Source of the DNA: Sorex araneus
Lineage: Eukaryota > Chordata > Mammalia > Eulipotyphla > Soricidae
Length of the DNA stretch: 64,000 nucleotides
Reading direction: 5' to 3'
Assembly (NCBI RefSeq): GCF_027595985.1
Contig: NC_073306.1
Coordinates: 77,891,977-77,955,976 of the forward strand
Shown here: positions 42,180 to 53,554 of the stretch, one piece after another
Numbering within the stretch: the stretch's first letter is position 1
Layout of the letters: every line of letters starts with the position of its first letter
Notes under the pieces: generated by a model
The model's input: the letters and a program-made list of their open reading frames with translations, nothing else
What the model was told of the DNA's origin: nothing
The model's database searches: none
Position numbers and translations under genes: made by a program

Positions 42180-45100
42180 TACACATGTCACCAAAGTGCC
42201 CTCTTTTTCCCCCACCTAACGACCCCTCCCTCCACCTGACCCCAGGCCCCCTCAGTAAGCACAATTTCTATACACTGACTTTCAGGTTCTGTTATGTTCA
42301 GCCATTTGCTAGTCCCTTACGCTGTTTCTTTATATTCCACATAAGAGAGTTGGTTTTGAATCTGACCTTCTCCTTTTACCTCTCTCAGCATCCTGTCCTC
42401 TAGATCCATCCAAGTAGCAGCAAATTCTACAATATAATCTTTTCTCATGGTCAAAGATTACTCCATTATGTTTCTGCTCTTGAACAGGTGGCTTCCCCCC
42501 CATATTTTGGCTATTGTGAATAGTGCTGCAATAAACATAGGAACACAAATGTCTTTTTCAGATAGTGTTTTTAGGCCCTGAGGGGTAGATGACAAAAAGT
42601 GGAATTTCTATGATTTGTGGAAACTGAATTCTTAGTCTTTTTCAAACTATTCATTTATCCATAGAGGTTGAACCAATTAACATTCCCACCAACATGTTTT
42701 TTTTAATTTATTAATTTTTTTAATTAGTGAATCACTGTGAGGGTACAGTTACAAATTTACCCACTTTCTTGCTGTGTTTCCCTCATACAATGTTAGAGAA
42801 CCCATCCCTCCACCAGTGTCCATTCTACACCACCAATGAACCCAGTACCCCTCCCACCCTCCAATCCCGTCCTCCCCACCCCACCCCGCCTCTGTGGCAG
42901 GGTATTGCATTTTGTTCTCTCTCTCCTTTTGGGTGTTGTGGTTTGCGATAGGGGTATGAGTGGCCATCAAGTTTAGTCTCTAGTCTACTTTCAACACGCA
43001 TCTCCCTTCCTGCGCGGGATCTCCAACCACATTTTACTTGGTGTTCTCTTCTCTATCTGGACTGCCTTTCCCCCAGCATGCGAGGCCAGTTTCCAAGCCA
43101 TGGAGCCAACCTCCTGGTATTATATACTACTATTCTTGGATGTTAGTCTCCTACTCTGTTATTTTATATTCCACAAATGAGTGCAATCTTTCTATGTCTG
43201 TCTCTCTCTTTCTGACTCATTTCATTTAGCATGATACATTCCATGTTGATCCATGTATATGCAAAGTCCATGACTTCATCTTTTCTAACAGCTGCATAGT
43301 ATTCCATTGTATAGATGTACCAAAGTTTCTTTAACCAGTCATCTGTTCTTGGGTACTCAGGTTTTTTCCAGATTCTTGCTATTATAAGCAGTGCTGCAAT
43401 GAACATATAAGTGCAGATGTCATTTTGACTATACTTTTTTGCTTCTCCGGGATATATTCCCAGAAGTGGTATTGCTGGGACAAATGGGAGCTCGATTTCT
43501 AATTTTTTGAGATGCATCCAGATTGTTTTCCAAAGGGGCTGAACCAGTCGGCATTTCCACCAGCAGTGGAGAAGGGTCCCTTTTTCCCCACATCCTCTCC
43601 AACAGCGGTTGCTTTTGTTCTTTTGGATGTGTGCCAGTCTCTGTGGTGTGAGGTGGTATCTCATAGTTATTTTGATCTGCATCTCTCTGATGATTAGTGA
43701 TGAAGAACATTTTTTCACGTGCCTTTTGACCATTTGTATCTCTTCCTTGGAAAAGTTTCTGTTCATTTCTTCACCCCATTTTCTGATGGGGTTGGATGTT
43801 TTCTTCTTGTAGATTTCAACCAGTGCTTTATATACCATTGATATCAACCCCTTATCGGATGGGTATTGGGTGAATATCCTTTCCCATTCTGTAGATTATC
43901 TTTGTATTCTGGTCACTATATCTTTTACAGTGCAGAAGCTTCTTAGTTTAATGTAGTCCCATTTGTTTATCTATTTCCACTTTGTTGGTCAGTTGCGTGT
44001 CATCTTTGAAGATACCTGTAGCTTCAATATCATGGAGGGTTTTGTCGACCTTGTCTTCGATGTACCTTATGGATTGTGGGCTGATGTTGAGGTCTTTAAT
44101 CCATTTTGATCTGATTTTTGTGCACGGTGTCTGGTCGAGGTCTAAGCCCATTCTTTTGCATGTAGTTGTCCAGTTATGCCAGCACCATTTATTAAAGAGG
44201 CTTTCCTTGCTCCACTTCACATTTCTTGCTCCCTTATCAAAGATTGGATGATCATACATATGAGGTTGTGTGTAGGGATATTGCACCCTGTTCCACTGGT
44301 CTTCGGCTCTGCCTTTGTTCCAGTACCATGCTATTTTAATTGTTACCGCTTTGTAGTAAAGTTTGAGGTTGGGGAGGGTGATGCCTCCCATCGTCTTTTT
44401 TCCTGAGAATTGTTTTAGCTATCTGTGGGCGTTTATTGTTCCATATGAATTTCAGGATTCCTTGATCCATTTCTTTGAAGAATTTCATGGGTATTTTTAT
44501 AGGGATCGCGTTGAATCTGTATAATGCTTTGGGGAGTATTGCCATTTTGACAATGTTGATTCTCCCTATCCATGAGCAGGGCACATGTTTCCATTTCTTC
44601 ATGTCCTCTTTTATTTCATGGAGTAGCGTTTTCTAGTTTTCTTTGTAGAGGTCCTTTACTTCTTTAGTTAAGCTGATTCCAAGGTACTTGATTTTCTGGG
44701 GCACGATTGTGAATAGGATTGCTTTTTTCATGTCCCTTTCCTCTGTCTCATTGTTTGCAAATAGGAAGACCATGGATTTTTGGGTATTGATTTTATAGCC
44801 TGCGACTTTACTGTACAAATCTATTGTTTTTAAGAGTTTCTTAGTAGAGGTTTTAGGTTTCTCTAGATATAGTATATTGTCTGCGAATAGTGAGAGTTTG
44901 ATTTTTTTCTTTTCCTACCTGGATACCCTTAATATCTTTTTTTGCCTAACAGCTATTGCAAGTACTTCCAGTACTATATTGAACAGCAGTGGTGAGAGTG
45001 GGCATCCTTGTCTTGTCCCTGATCTTAGAGGAATGGCCCCTAGATTTTCCCCATTGAGTATAATTCTTGCCATATGTCCCACAAACATGTATTAAAGGTT

Positions 45101-45490
45101 CCTTTTTTCCCACATCTGGTTCAACACTAGTTTTCTTTGTTATTTTAAGTGTGAGATGACGTCTAATTGCTGCTTTGATTTGCATTTCCCTGGTGATAAA
45201 TGATAAGGTCCTTTTTTTTTCATACAGCTATTCTATTGGCCTTCTGTACATCATCTTTAAGGAAGTGTCTGTTCATCTCTTCTAATTTTTGATGAGGTTT
45301 TTTGGTTTTGTTTGTTAAATTTTACAAGTATTTAAGATATCTTGGACATTAACCATTTGTCAGATGAATGGTGGGAAATATTATCTCCCTGATTCTGGGG
45401 TGTCTTTTTATTCTTTTCATAGTTTCCTTTGAGGGGCAGAAGCCTCTTATTTTGATATGTTTATTATGGTCTCAAGTCATTTTAGAGAAT
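42180..45490 (-). mobile_element. Old L1 3' region, antisense, split by a younger L1
   Basis: Old L1 sequence at 42,180-42,690 ('gctattgtgaatagtgctgc', 'cattcccaccaacatg') resumes at 45,091 ('attaaaggttccttttttcc', 'ctggtgataaatgataagg') after a 2.4-kb younger insertion. Frames are destroyed. Confidence 0.8.
42698..45083 (-). mobile_element. Younger 5'-truncated L1, antisense, with long ORF2 pieces
   Basis: The minus strand reads the last part of ORF2: the RT catalytic block (FADN near 44,878, where FADD is usual), '[19 protein letters not shown]', a 147-codon piece (43,948-44,391) and a 227-codon C-terminal piece (43,164-43,847) with the zinc-finger-like '[18 protein letters not shown]'. 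Then comes the 3' UTR. A few frameshifts and stops break ORF2. The flanks share 'aacatgt' (42,691-42,697 and 45,084-45,090). Confidence 0.92.
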
Positions 45491-45702
45491 GTTTAGAGAA
45501 CAGCAGTCAGAAAGTTAAAGACATTTCTAAGTTCTCTCTCTTCTTTCCTTCCGACAAGAGAAAAAAGTTCAGGGAGAGGAAGGAAGAATGCGCAAAAGTA
45601 TGCTTTATATTTCAGACTTTCTCTGAAATCACAATAATGCAGAAATATCATATCTTCACATTGTTCTTCTAAGAAGATGTCCCAAAGTGATTCTATTGCT
45701 TT
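45491..45702. other. Short unique stretch between L1 copies
   Basis: Nothing recognised here. Confidence 0.3.
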
Positions 45703-45711
45703 AAAATTTAA

Positions 45712-45923
45712 ACTAGAGAGTGAACAAAAGGGAATAAGAGAATCCACAGAGGTGGAGTGGGATGTGGGGGATATGGGGTGGGCGTGCTGGGAGGGATACT
45801 GGGATCAGTGGTGATGGAGAATGGACACTGGTAGAGGGATGGGTATTCGATCATTATGTGACTGGAACGCAAGCATGAAAGTTTATTAACTCTCTAAATG
45901 TACCCCACAGTGATTGACTAATA
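45712..45923 (+). mobile_element. Short L1 3'-UTR insertion, sense
   Basis: 'gggaggatactgggatcag'-type 3' UTR sequence ending 'cagtgattgactaataaa' is flanked by 'aaaatttaa' at 45,703-45,711 and 45,924-45,932. Confidence 0.75.
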
Positions 45924-48900
45924 AAAATTTAAGTCTGGGATGTTATTGCCACCCATCTTCTTTTCTCCAAGGATTGCTTTAGCTATTCGTGGGTTTTATT
46001 GTCCCATATGAATTACTAGGAGTGTTTTTTCTATTTTGTTGAAGAATGTCATGGGTATCCTGATAGGGACCACATTAAATCTTAATAGTGCTTTGGGGAG
46101 AATCATCATTTTGATAAAATTAATCCTCCCTATCCATGAACAGAGGATGTGTCTCCAATTCCTAGTGTCCTCTCTTATTTCTTGAAGTTGTGTTTTGTAA
46201 TTTTCCTTGTATAGGTCCTTCATCTCTTTATTTAAGGTAAGTTCACGGTACATGATTTTCTTTTTCTTTTTTTCTTTATTTTTCTGGGATAGCACCCATG
46301 TTACTTTTTCTTTTTATTTCTCTTTTTTTTTTTGGATCATCATAAGATACAGTTACAAGCTTTCATGTTTGAGTTACAATCACACAATGGTCAATAACCA
46401 GTGCACATTCCTCACTGACAATATCCCCAGTATAACCCCCTTTCCCACCCTCCCAATGCCTCCATGGTAGGCAATATTCCCCATACAATCTCTCTCTATA
46501 TTTGAGCATTATGGTTTGTAATACAGATACTGAGAGGTTATCATCTTTGGTCCTTTATCTACTTTCGACACACATCTCCCATTCTGACTGATTCTTCCAA
46601 CCATCATTTTCTTAGTGATCCCTTCTCTATTCCAGCTGCCTTCTTCCAGCCACTCATGGGGCAGGCTTCCAACTATGGAACAGTCTTTATGGCTCTTGTA
46701 TCTACTGTTCCTGGATGTCTGTCTAATGTTATGTTATTTTATACTGCGCAAATGAGTGTAGTTCTTCTATATATGTCCCTCTCTAACGCATTTCAATTAG
46801 CATGATACTCTCTATGTCTATCCACTTATAAGCAAATTTTATGACTTCATCTCTCCTAACAGCTGCATAATATTCCATTGTGTAGATAAGGTACTTGATT
46901 TTCTGAGGCACTATTGTGAATATGATTGGTTTTTAATACCTCTTTTTTCTCTTTCATTATTTGTATATATGAAAGTCATGGACTTTTGGGTGTTGATTTT
47001 GTAACCCACTTTACTATACAAACATACAGTTTCTAGGGGCTTTTTTGTAAAGGCTTTAGGATTTTCTAAGTAAAGTATCATATCATCTGCAAATAGTTAT
47101 AGTCTGACCTCTTCCTTTTCAGTCTGTATACCCTTGGTATCTTTTTCTTGCCTAGTTAGGCTATGGCCAGAACTGGAATAAAATATGGCAGTATTATATT
47201 GAATAGGAGTGGCGAGAGTGGGCAACCTTGTTTTGTCCCCGATCTTAGAGGAAAGTCTTTTAGTTTCTCCACAATGAGAAAGATACTTGCTGTGGGCTTG
47301 TGCTAGATGGCTTTGACTATATCGAGGAAAGTTCCATCAAAGCCCATTTTTGCTGAGAGTTTTCAACATAAATGGGTGCCAGATCTTGTCAAATGTTTTC
47401 TCAAAGTTGATTTATATGATCATATGTTTTTTATCTTTTCTTTTATTGATATGATGGACTATGTTGATTGACTTGCAAATGTTAAACCATCCTTACATCC
47501 TTGGGATGAATCCTATTTGGTCATTGTGTATAATCTTTTTGATGATTTATTGCATTCTGTTTTCTCAGATTTTGTTGAGGATCTTTGCTTCTATATTCAT
47601 CAGGGATATCAGTCTATAATTCTATTTCTTTGTGGTATCTATGTCTGCTTTTGGTATCAGGGTGATATTTGCTTCATTAAAACTGTTTGGAAGTGTTTCT
47701 GATTCTTCAATTTCCTGGAAAAGCTTGAAAAGTATTTGGAGTAAGTCCCCTTTAAAGATTTGGAAGAATTCATGAATGAATTCTTTTGGGCCAGGACTTT
47801 TGTTTTGGGGGAGACTTTTTATTACCATTTCTATTTCCTCGATGGTGATAGGTTCTGTTTAGGTACTCCAGATTCTCTTTGATCAGCCTTGGGAGGCTAT
47901 AGAAATCCAGAAATTTATTCATTTCCTTTTTTTGTGGCATCAAAATTCTCAAAGTAATCTCTGATGATATTTTGAATTTCTGTAGTTTCTGTTGTGATGC
48001 CCCCCTTTTTTCTTTCTGATTCTGTTTATTAGAGTACTCTTCCTTTCTTTGTGATTCTTGCTAGAAGTTTAACAATTTTGTTTATTTTCTCAGAGAACAA
48101 GCTCTTGGTTTCGTTAATCTTTTGGATTGTGTTTTGGGCTTCCATCTCATTAATTTCTGCTCTGTTTTATTATTTCCTTCCATCTGTCTGGTTTAGGCTC
48201 CTTTTGTTGGTCATTCTCCAAGATATTAAGCTGTTAACTTACGTTACTTATGTGGGCTCACTCTTTCTTCCCGAGGAATGTTTGTAGAGTTATAAATTTT
48301 ATATAGTGGTTGTGGGCCATCTATATGCCTCCTTTGGAGACATGTCTACACTATTTCTCTAGGCCCTGAAGAACGATTTCTTTGTAAATTTTGTCCAATC
48401 TTAACTATATTATGGATTTATTATAAATTATGTCCACAGTGTTTTTATATCAACAAATGCCACACAATGCATTTTGTTTGCTGGCGTGAAGTTTAATAAG
48501 TTCAAAGAGTTTTTTAGAATCAAAAAGATGACTTTCAAAAGGTGGATATAAAAAAGTGAAAGGTGAATACAACTGATAGCTTGATGGGAGAAACTTTCTA
48601 TACTTCATATTTTACCCCTTATCACCTTTCTATTTTTTATCCATCTTTGGCATTTGACAGTTCTACTATCATGTGTCCTGCTGTGGGTCTCTTTCCATTT
48701 AGATTATCAGGTGCTCTGGTTAGCCTCACAAATGTGCTCTTCTCCAGCCTCTCTACTTCGGACATATTCTCTATTGTTTCTCCCAATAAGCTCTCTGCTA
48801 ATCTTTGAATAAGCTCCAGTCTCATTCTCTCATTTTGCACCTTTTAGAATATCTATTATCCTTCTATTGCCTATTTAGTGGAGTTGAAGAGCTCTCCTAA

Positions 48901-49160
48901 TGTATCTTCTTTCTTTTACATCTTATTTCTCATCCTCTTCATTGTAACTCTTTTCTACATATCTCTTTGAAGTTTATCTATCAAGTCTTTCTTATTTCAT
49001 ATTTTCTATACTACTTTTGATGCATCTTTTGTGCTCCTCACTTTCTAAATCTCTATTAGGTTCCTAGCTGTAGCTTTAATTTCATCCTTCTGCCTGCTAA
49101 TTATATTGCTGAAATAATGTAATTGCTTTTCTGAGTTTACTGGAATATAAGTTTTTTTCA
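45924..49160 (-). mobile_element. Old L1 with ORF2 and ORF1 remnants, antisense
   Basis: The minus strand gives, 5' to 3', an ORF1 C-terminal remnant (48,637-48,840, 'LIQRLAESLLGETIENMSE'), the ORF2 linker and RT start (47,620-48,160, 'KSPGPKEFIHEFFQIFK', 'EANITLIPKADID'), and more ORF2 (45,996-46,295). Many frames are broken and about half of the expected length is deleted. A different L1 3' end is inserted at 46,262-46,887. Confidence 0.8.
46262..46887 (-). mobile_element. L1 3'-end insertion inside the older L1, antisense
   Basis: A T-rich tail and 3' UTR ('accagtgcacattcctcac', 'tttcccaccctcccaatgcc') lead to the ORF2 end ('gctgcataatattccattg'). The old L1 resumes at 46,888. Flanking 'ggtacatgattttct' and 'ggtacttgattttct' form a duplication with one mismatch. 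Confidence 0.8.
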
Positions 49161-49164
49161 TAAT

Positions 49165-49414
49165 TACTCTCACTGTCATCCCGTTGCTCACCAATTTGTT
49201 TGAGCAGGCGCCAGAAACGCCAGTCTCATTGTGAGATTCATTGTTACTGCTTTTGACATATCGAATACACCATGGGTAGCTTGCCAGGCTCTGCCATGGG
49301 GGCGTGATACTCTCGGGAGCTTGCCCAGCTCTCTGAGAGTGGTGGAAGAATCGAACACGGGTTAGCCTTGTGAAAGGCGAAAGCCCTACCACTGTGCTAT
49401 TGCTCCAGCCCTTC
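49165..49414 (-). repeat. SOR-type SINE (body B), antisense, full length
   Basis: It runs from 'tactctcactgtcatcccg' to 'ctgtgctattgctccagcc'. The flanks share 'tttcataat' (49,156-49,164 and 49,415-49,423). Confidence 0.92.
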
Positions 49415-49423
49415 TTTCATAAT

Positions 49424-49732
49424 AGCTCCTTTTATTCTATATCCATTTAGTCATAATGCTCTAGTTTATTTTTGCTATGTCACATTACTTTGAAGTCTCA
49501 AATAAAAAGATGTATCATCCTTCATCTTGTGAGCCTGGCTCAAGACCTCCCAAGACTCAACTCTTTTTGGTACAATTAAATGGCCCCAAAATGACAACAA
49601 AATAATAAAAATGGACAGGATTTGGCTTATCTTCCTCAAATAAGATCCACCAATGACTAATAGTAACAGGAAGATATGAGTTAATAACTAATCATTTGAA
49701 AGATATAAATCCAAATCATATTAAGATCATTT
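49424..49732. other. Intergenic DNA, nothing recognised
   Basis: AT-rich DNA with no supported feature. Confidence 0.3.
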
Positions 49733-49920
49733 TTTTATTTTTTTGGCTTTTTTTTGGTGAGGGGTCACACCCGGCAATGCACAGGGGTTACTCCTGGTTT
49801 TGCACTCAGGAATTACTTCTGGCAGTGCTCAGAGGAACATAGGGATGCTGAGAATTGAACCCGGGTTGACTGCATGCAAGGAAAATGCCTGACCCGCTGT
49901 GGTATTGCTCCAGTCCCAAG
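49733..49920 (-). repeat. SOR-type SINE (body A), antisense
   Basis: It has a T-rich start, 'cacccggcaatgcacaggg', 'ttgaacccgggttgactgc' and 'ctgtggtattgctccagtcc'. Flanks 'aagatcattt' and 'aagatcactt' suggest a 10-bp duplication with one change. Confidence 0.92.
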
Positions 49921-50189
49921 AAGATCACTTCTAAGCCTATTAAATGACTATTATTTAGTCAAGAAACAGTCAAAAAAACCTGGAAACAAATGAGAATGAA
50001 AAAGATGAATTACCAGAGCATAATGGACACTGAAGTAGTTGTTCTCATGCAGCTTGATTGCTTCATTAGGAAATGAAAGCCTCCCACAAATAACTTAACC
50101 ACACATCTCAGGCCGCTTGAAAAAGATGTGGGTTTTTTAAAAAATTATTTTTTAACAAAAGGAGCCCAAGTGTTATTTTCATCAGATAC

Positions 50190-50745
50190 TTTTTATTCCC
50201 TTGCAAAGTTTCATAGTATACAAAAAATGACAGAATTTGTTCATTATTTGCCTTTCTCCCTCTGACTTATTTTCCTTAATATGTTGCCCTCCAACTCCAT
50301 TCTCATCAGCAAGAGGCAAGATTACATCTTTCCTGAAGCTGTGTAATATTGCATTTTGAATGTATACCACAAATGGTTTTGTTATTTTAATTATAACTTT
50401 AACCTATGTTTTTCCTTTACTGAAGATAGGGAGCAGTTCCAATTACATGTAAATTGGAGTCCACACAATAGTGGGTGAAAGGTAGGAAAAACAGCTAATT
50501 AGAACTCACTTTGTGATAAATTTTCTTTCAGATAGTTCTCAATTTCTTAAAAAAAATTAAGTTTTTTTCTCTTCCCAAATAGTAGTCATATATTTAAATT
50601 CATAAGTCTCATAACCAGATCATTAGTGAACTGTTTTTTCCTGCCTCACAATAACAGCTTTTGTACTCATCTGTTATTAGCATTTGGATGGTTTTCCAGT
50701 GTTGAATATTATACTCAGTGCTGCACTAAATACAGTTGTATATAG
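50190..50745 (-). mobile_element. Ancient L1 fragment, antisense
   Basis: 'ctccctctgacttattttcc', 'aagctgtgtaatattgcatt' and 'ttgaatattatactcagtgc' are antisense ORF2 3' landmarks, heavily diverged and interrupted. Confidence 0.5.
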
Positions 50746-51283
50746 ATTGACCTTAATAGTCAAAAATTAAACCAGAATGCACAGAATTGCCTTTTGATCT
50801 TTATTTTGCTCCAAATTTTATTATTCTCTTGCTTATATTTGTTCTTTGAAAAAAGAAAATAAAAATGAATTTATAACTTGTTAGCACTATTGGGACACAA
50901 CAAAAGTGTTAATCCTGAAGAAATTTATAGCAAAACAGGGTCTACTTCAGAAGAATCACAAATAAAGCACCTTATTCAATTTCTAAAGGAACTAGAAAAA
51001 AGAAGGAAAAAACTAAACCAAAAGCCAGATGCCAGAGAATAATCATGTTGTCATTCGTATTTTCACTCTGCTTTTATAGTTTAATAAAAAAAATCTTTTT
51101 GTGTTTCATATCACACTTCTGTGTCTTCTCTATTACAAATACCTTTATATTCTCATATACTAAAAAGTTTATAGTTAAAATTTTCATGTTTCATCTTGAT
51201 CCATATGAAATTTATTTTGTTTACATAGTTAAGAGAGTCCAAGAGTTGGTTTGGGGGCCACATTTGAGCAGTGCTAGAGAACT
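50746..51283. other. Intergenic DNA, nothing recognised
   Basis: An AT-rich stretch with a plus-strand open frame starting at 51,045 that runs into a SINE, so it is not considered coding. Confidence 0.35.
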
Positions 51284-51293
51284 CTTACCTATT

Positions 51294-51469
51294 CTTTTTT
51301 TTTTCTTTTCGGATCACACTCAGCGATGCTCAGGGGTTACTCCTGGCTCTGCATTCAGCAATTACTTCTGGTGGGGCTCAGGGGACCATATGGGATGCTG
51401 GGAATCAAACCTAGGTTGGCCTCCTGTAAAGCAAATGCCCTACCCGCTGTGCTATCACTCCAGTCCCCA
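51294..51469 (-). repeat. SOR-type SINE (body A), antisense, 10-bp target duplication
   Basis: A T-rich start and 'ctcagcgatgctcaggggtt' lead to 'ctgtgctatcactccagtcc'. Perfect 'cttacctatt' copies flank it at 51,284-51,293 and 51,470-51,479. Confidence 0.93.
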
Positions 51470-51775
51470 CTTACCTATTTTGAGCTTAGGGGTTGCTCTC
51501 AGAAGTGCTCAAAATATTATTAAACAATAAGTACCCTCATACAAAATATAGCCTCAGCCCTTAGAGCTATCTTTTCAAGTTCTGTATTATTATTTCTACA
51601 CTCTACTTAATCTTTAACCCCACTCCAAGGAAGTTGATATTATTTCTAGAAGTAATGTGCATGCTCATCTACAAATAGCAAATGTTATTTTCCTTTTCTT
51701 AGCTCTAGTATTAGTATCATACAAGTATTAGTAGTAATTTGCTTGGTTTGTTGTTCTCATTTGTTTGTTTTGGAA

Positions 51776-51905
51776 CATACTCCATAGTGCATAGTACTTC
51801 CTGTTTTGTGCTCAAGGGTCACTCCTTGCAAGCATATGTGGTGCCATTTAACCCCGCTACATGCAAGACAAGTTCCCTACTCATTGTACTATCACCCTGG
51901 CCCTA
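51776..51905 (-). repeat. Old SOR-type SINE fragment (body A), antisense
   Basis: 'gtgctcaagggtcactcctt' and 'cattgtactatcaccctggcc' mark a diverged copy. Confidence 0.65.
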
Positions 51906-52108
51906 CTCTGCTCTTTAACAAATTAATTAAATACTTATAGCTATAAATTATTTAAACTTTTAGCATAAAATTTAAAAGATGAAATGTATAGTGAAAATCA
52001 GGAATACTTCACCATGATGTCTCTGTTGTCTCCAGCACAGATGATACTATTTTTCTAATGAATCTTTCTATACAGTCTATATTTTTATAGATATTCTTAT
52101 ACATTTTA

Positions 52109-52813
52109 TTGTTGTTATTTTTATTTATTTATTTTTTTATTGAATCACCATGCGGAAAGTTACAAAGCTTTCAGGCTTAAGTCTCAGTTATATAATGCTC
52201 GAACACCCATCCCTTCACTAGTGCACATGTTCCACCACCAAGAACCACTGTAAACCTCACCCACACCCCCTTCCGCCCTTCAGCCCCCCCACCTCGCCTG
52301 TGTAGCTAATAAATTTCACTTTACTTTCTCTTTTCTTTGATTACATACAAACAAAAAAAAAAAACCTCACTATTATTGTTTGGAGTTCCCCCCCCCCCCC
52401 AGAGTCAGACCTGCTGGAAAGAAAGCATTTGATAATTTGTTTTCCATTGCTGAGAATGAAGAGATATGAGGTCCTGTGGCCACAATAGCGGCCGCGAGGT
52501 TCTAAATTTCTGTATTTTAGTATTTTAATGACTAAGTCCAGAGGGTTTTCTGCCAGAGGTTGCATCACTGCTAGCTCGTACCTCTCTGATACTTTATATT
52601 CCACATGAGTGCAATCTTTCTGTGTCTGTCTCTTTCTTTCTGACTCATTTCACTCAACATTATACTTTCCATGTTGATCCACTTATATGCAAATTTCATG
52701 ACTTCATGTTTTCTAACAGCTGTCTAGTATTCCATTGTGTAGATGTACCAGAGTTTCTTTAACCAGTCATCTGTTCTCAGGCATTCGGTTTTTTTCCAGA
52801 TTCTGGCTATTGT
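52109..52813 (-). mobile_element. L1 3'-end insertion, antisense, 18-bp target duplication
   Basis: On the minus strand the end of ORF2 (52,590-52,813) is followed by a 3' UTR containing a C-run on plus (52,388-52,400) and the terminus 'gattcaataaaaaaat'. Perfect 'atattcttatacatttta' copies flank it at 52,091-52,108 and 52,814-52,831. It proves that the 3' UTR type at 6.35 and 18.8 kb belongs to an L1 subfamily. Confidence 0.93.
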
Positions 52814-52831
52814 ATATTCTTATACATTTTA

Positions 52832-53326
52832 ATACTGAACACATTGTACACAAAATTTATGCCTCATTTTTATTATAATAGTTTTTATATTGCTATGTAT
52901 TCAAATAGACTTGATTATTTGCTGGCATTATAATGTGCCAATATATGTACATGCTCAATTTACCAGATCATATGAATAAACATTGAAATATTTTGCATTT
53001 TTAGTCATTAAGGATAATACCACATGGACTTCTTGTTTACATATGTATATGATGTATTTATATCCATGTGACTTTTCACATGAGTATTTTTAAAGTAAAT
53101 ATATCAAATTGAACATTCATTTATTTGATCTAATAAGTAATGGGTATCAGTATAATCTAGTACATATTTATTACATTTAAAACTTTGCTGAAAAAAATAA
53201 ATAAAAAATAGTAAAATAAAATAAAATTACAAAAGAAAAAAAACTTTGCTGAATGAAAGTTAATAGGATACACATCAAGAGAGATCAGAGTGATTACTGT
53301 ATGCTGCAATTTTCTTTAAAGGAAAA
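52832..53326. other. 3' flank / probable 3' UTR of the GBP6-like gene
   Basis: This AT-rich stretch is immediately downstream of the GBP6-like stop codon. A minus-strand AATAAA at 53,167-53,172 lies about 155 nt past the stop and is a plausible polyadenylation signal. An A-rich patch (53,190-53,250) is present. Confidence 0.45.
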
Positions 53327-53554
53327 CTAAAAATTTCTAAATAGTGACTTCATCCCTCTTACAATATTTACTAAAATACGTGGATCAGAACTCAATACTG
53401 AAGCGAAGATTTTAGTAGCGTTTTCTAAAAGAAATCTAGTATACTGGGATCCATTATCCTGAGTAGCTTTAATCCTCTTTTCCAACTGATTAATTTCTGA
53501 ATTCATAGCTTCAGCTCTTTTGCTAAAACCTTCATTAAGCATCGCTTCCTGGAC
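53327..53554 (-). CDS. GBP6: GBP6-like exon 11: C-terminus without CaaX
   Basis: The acceptor TTATTTTTAG precedes 75 codons and TAG. It encodes 'LNEGFSKRAEAMNSEINQLE' and a final, partly amphipathic segment ending 'SLFRNF'. There is no CaaX cysteine, as expected for the GBP4/6/7 group. Confidence 0.92.
   Translation of the reverse strand, partial: VQEAMLNEGFSKRAEAMNSEINQLEKRIKATQDNGSQYTRFLLENATKIFASVLSSDPRILVNIVRGMKSLFRNF

Noticed and set aside
51045-51530. 161-codon open frame
   Set aside because: The second half is translation of an antisense SINE and the first half is AT-rich and hydrophobic by composition. There is no splice or family support.
28600-53300. A third GBP gene or pseudogene between the two GBP genes
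   Set aside because: I looked for P-loop, 'DTEGLGD' and exon 6-8 landmarks on both strands and found none.
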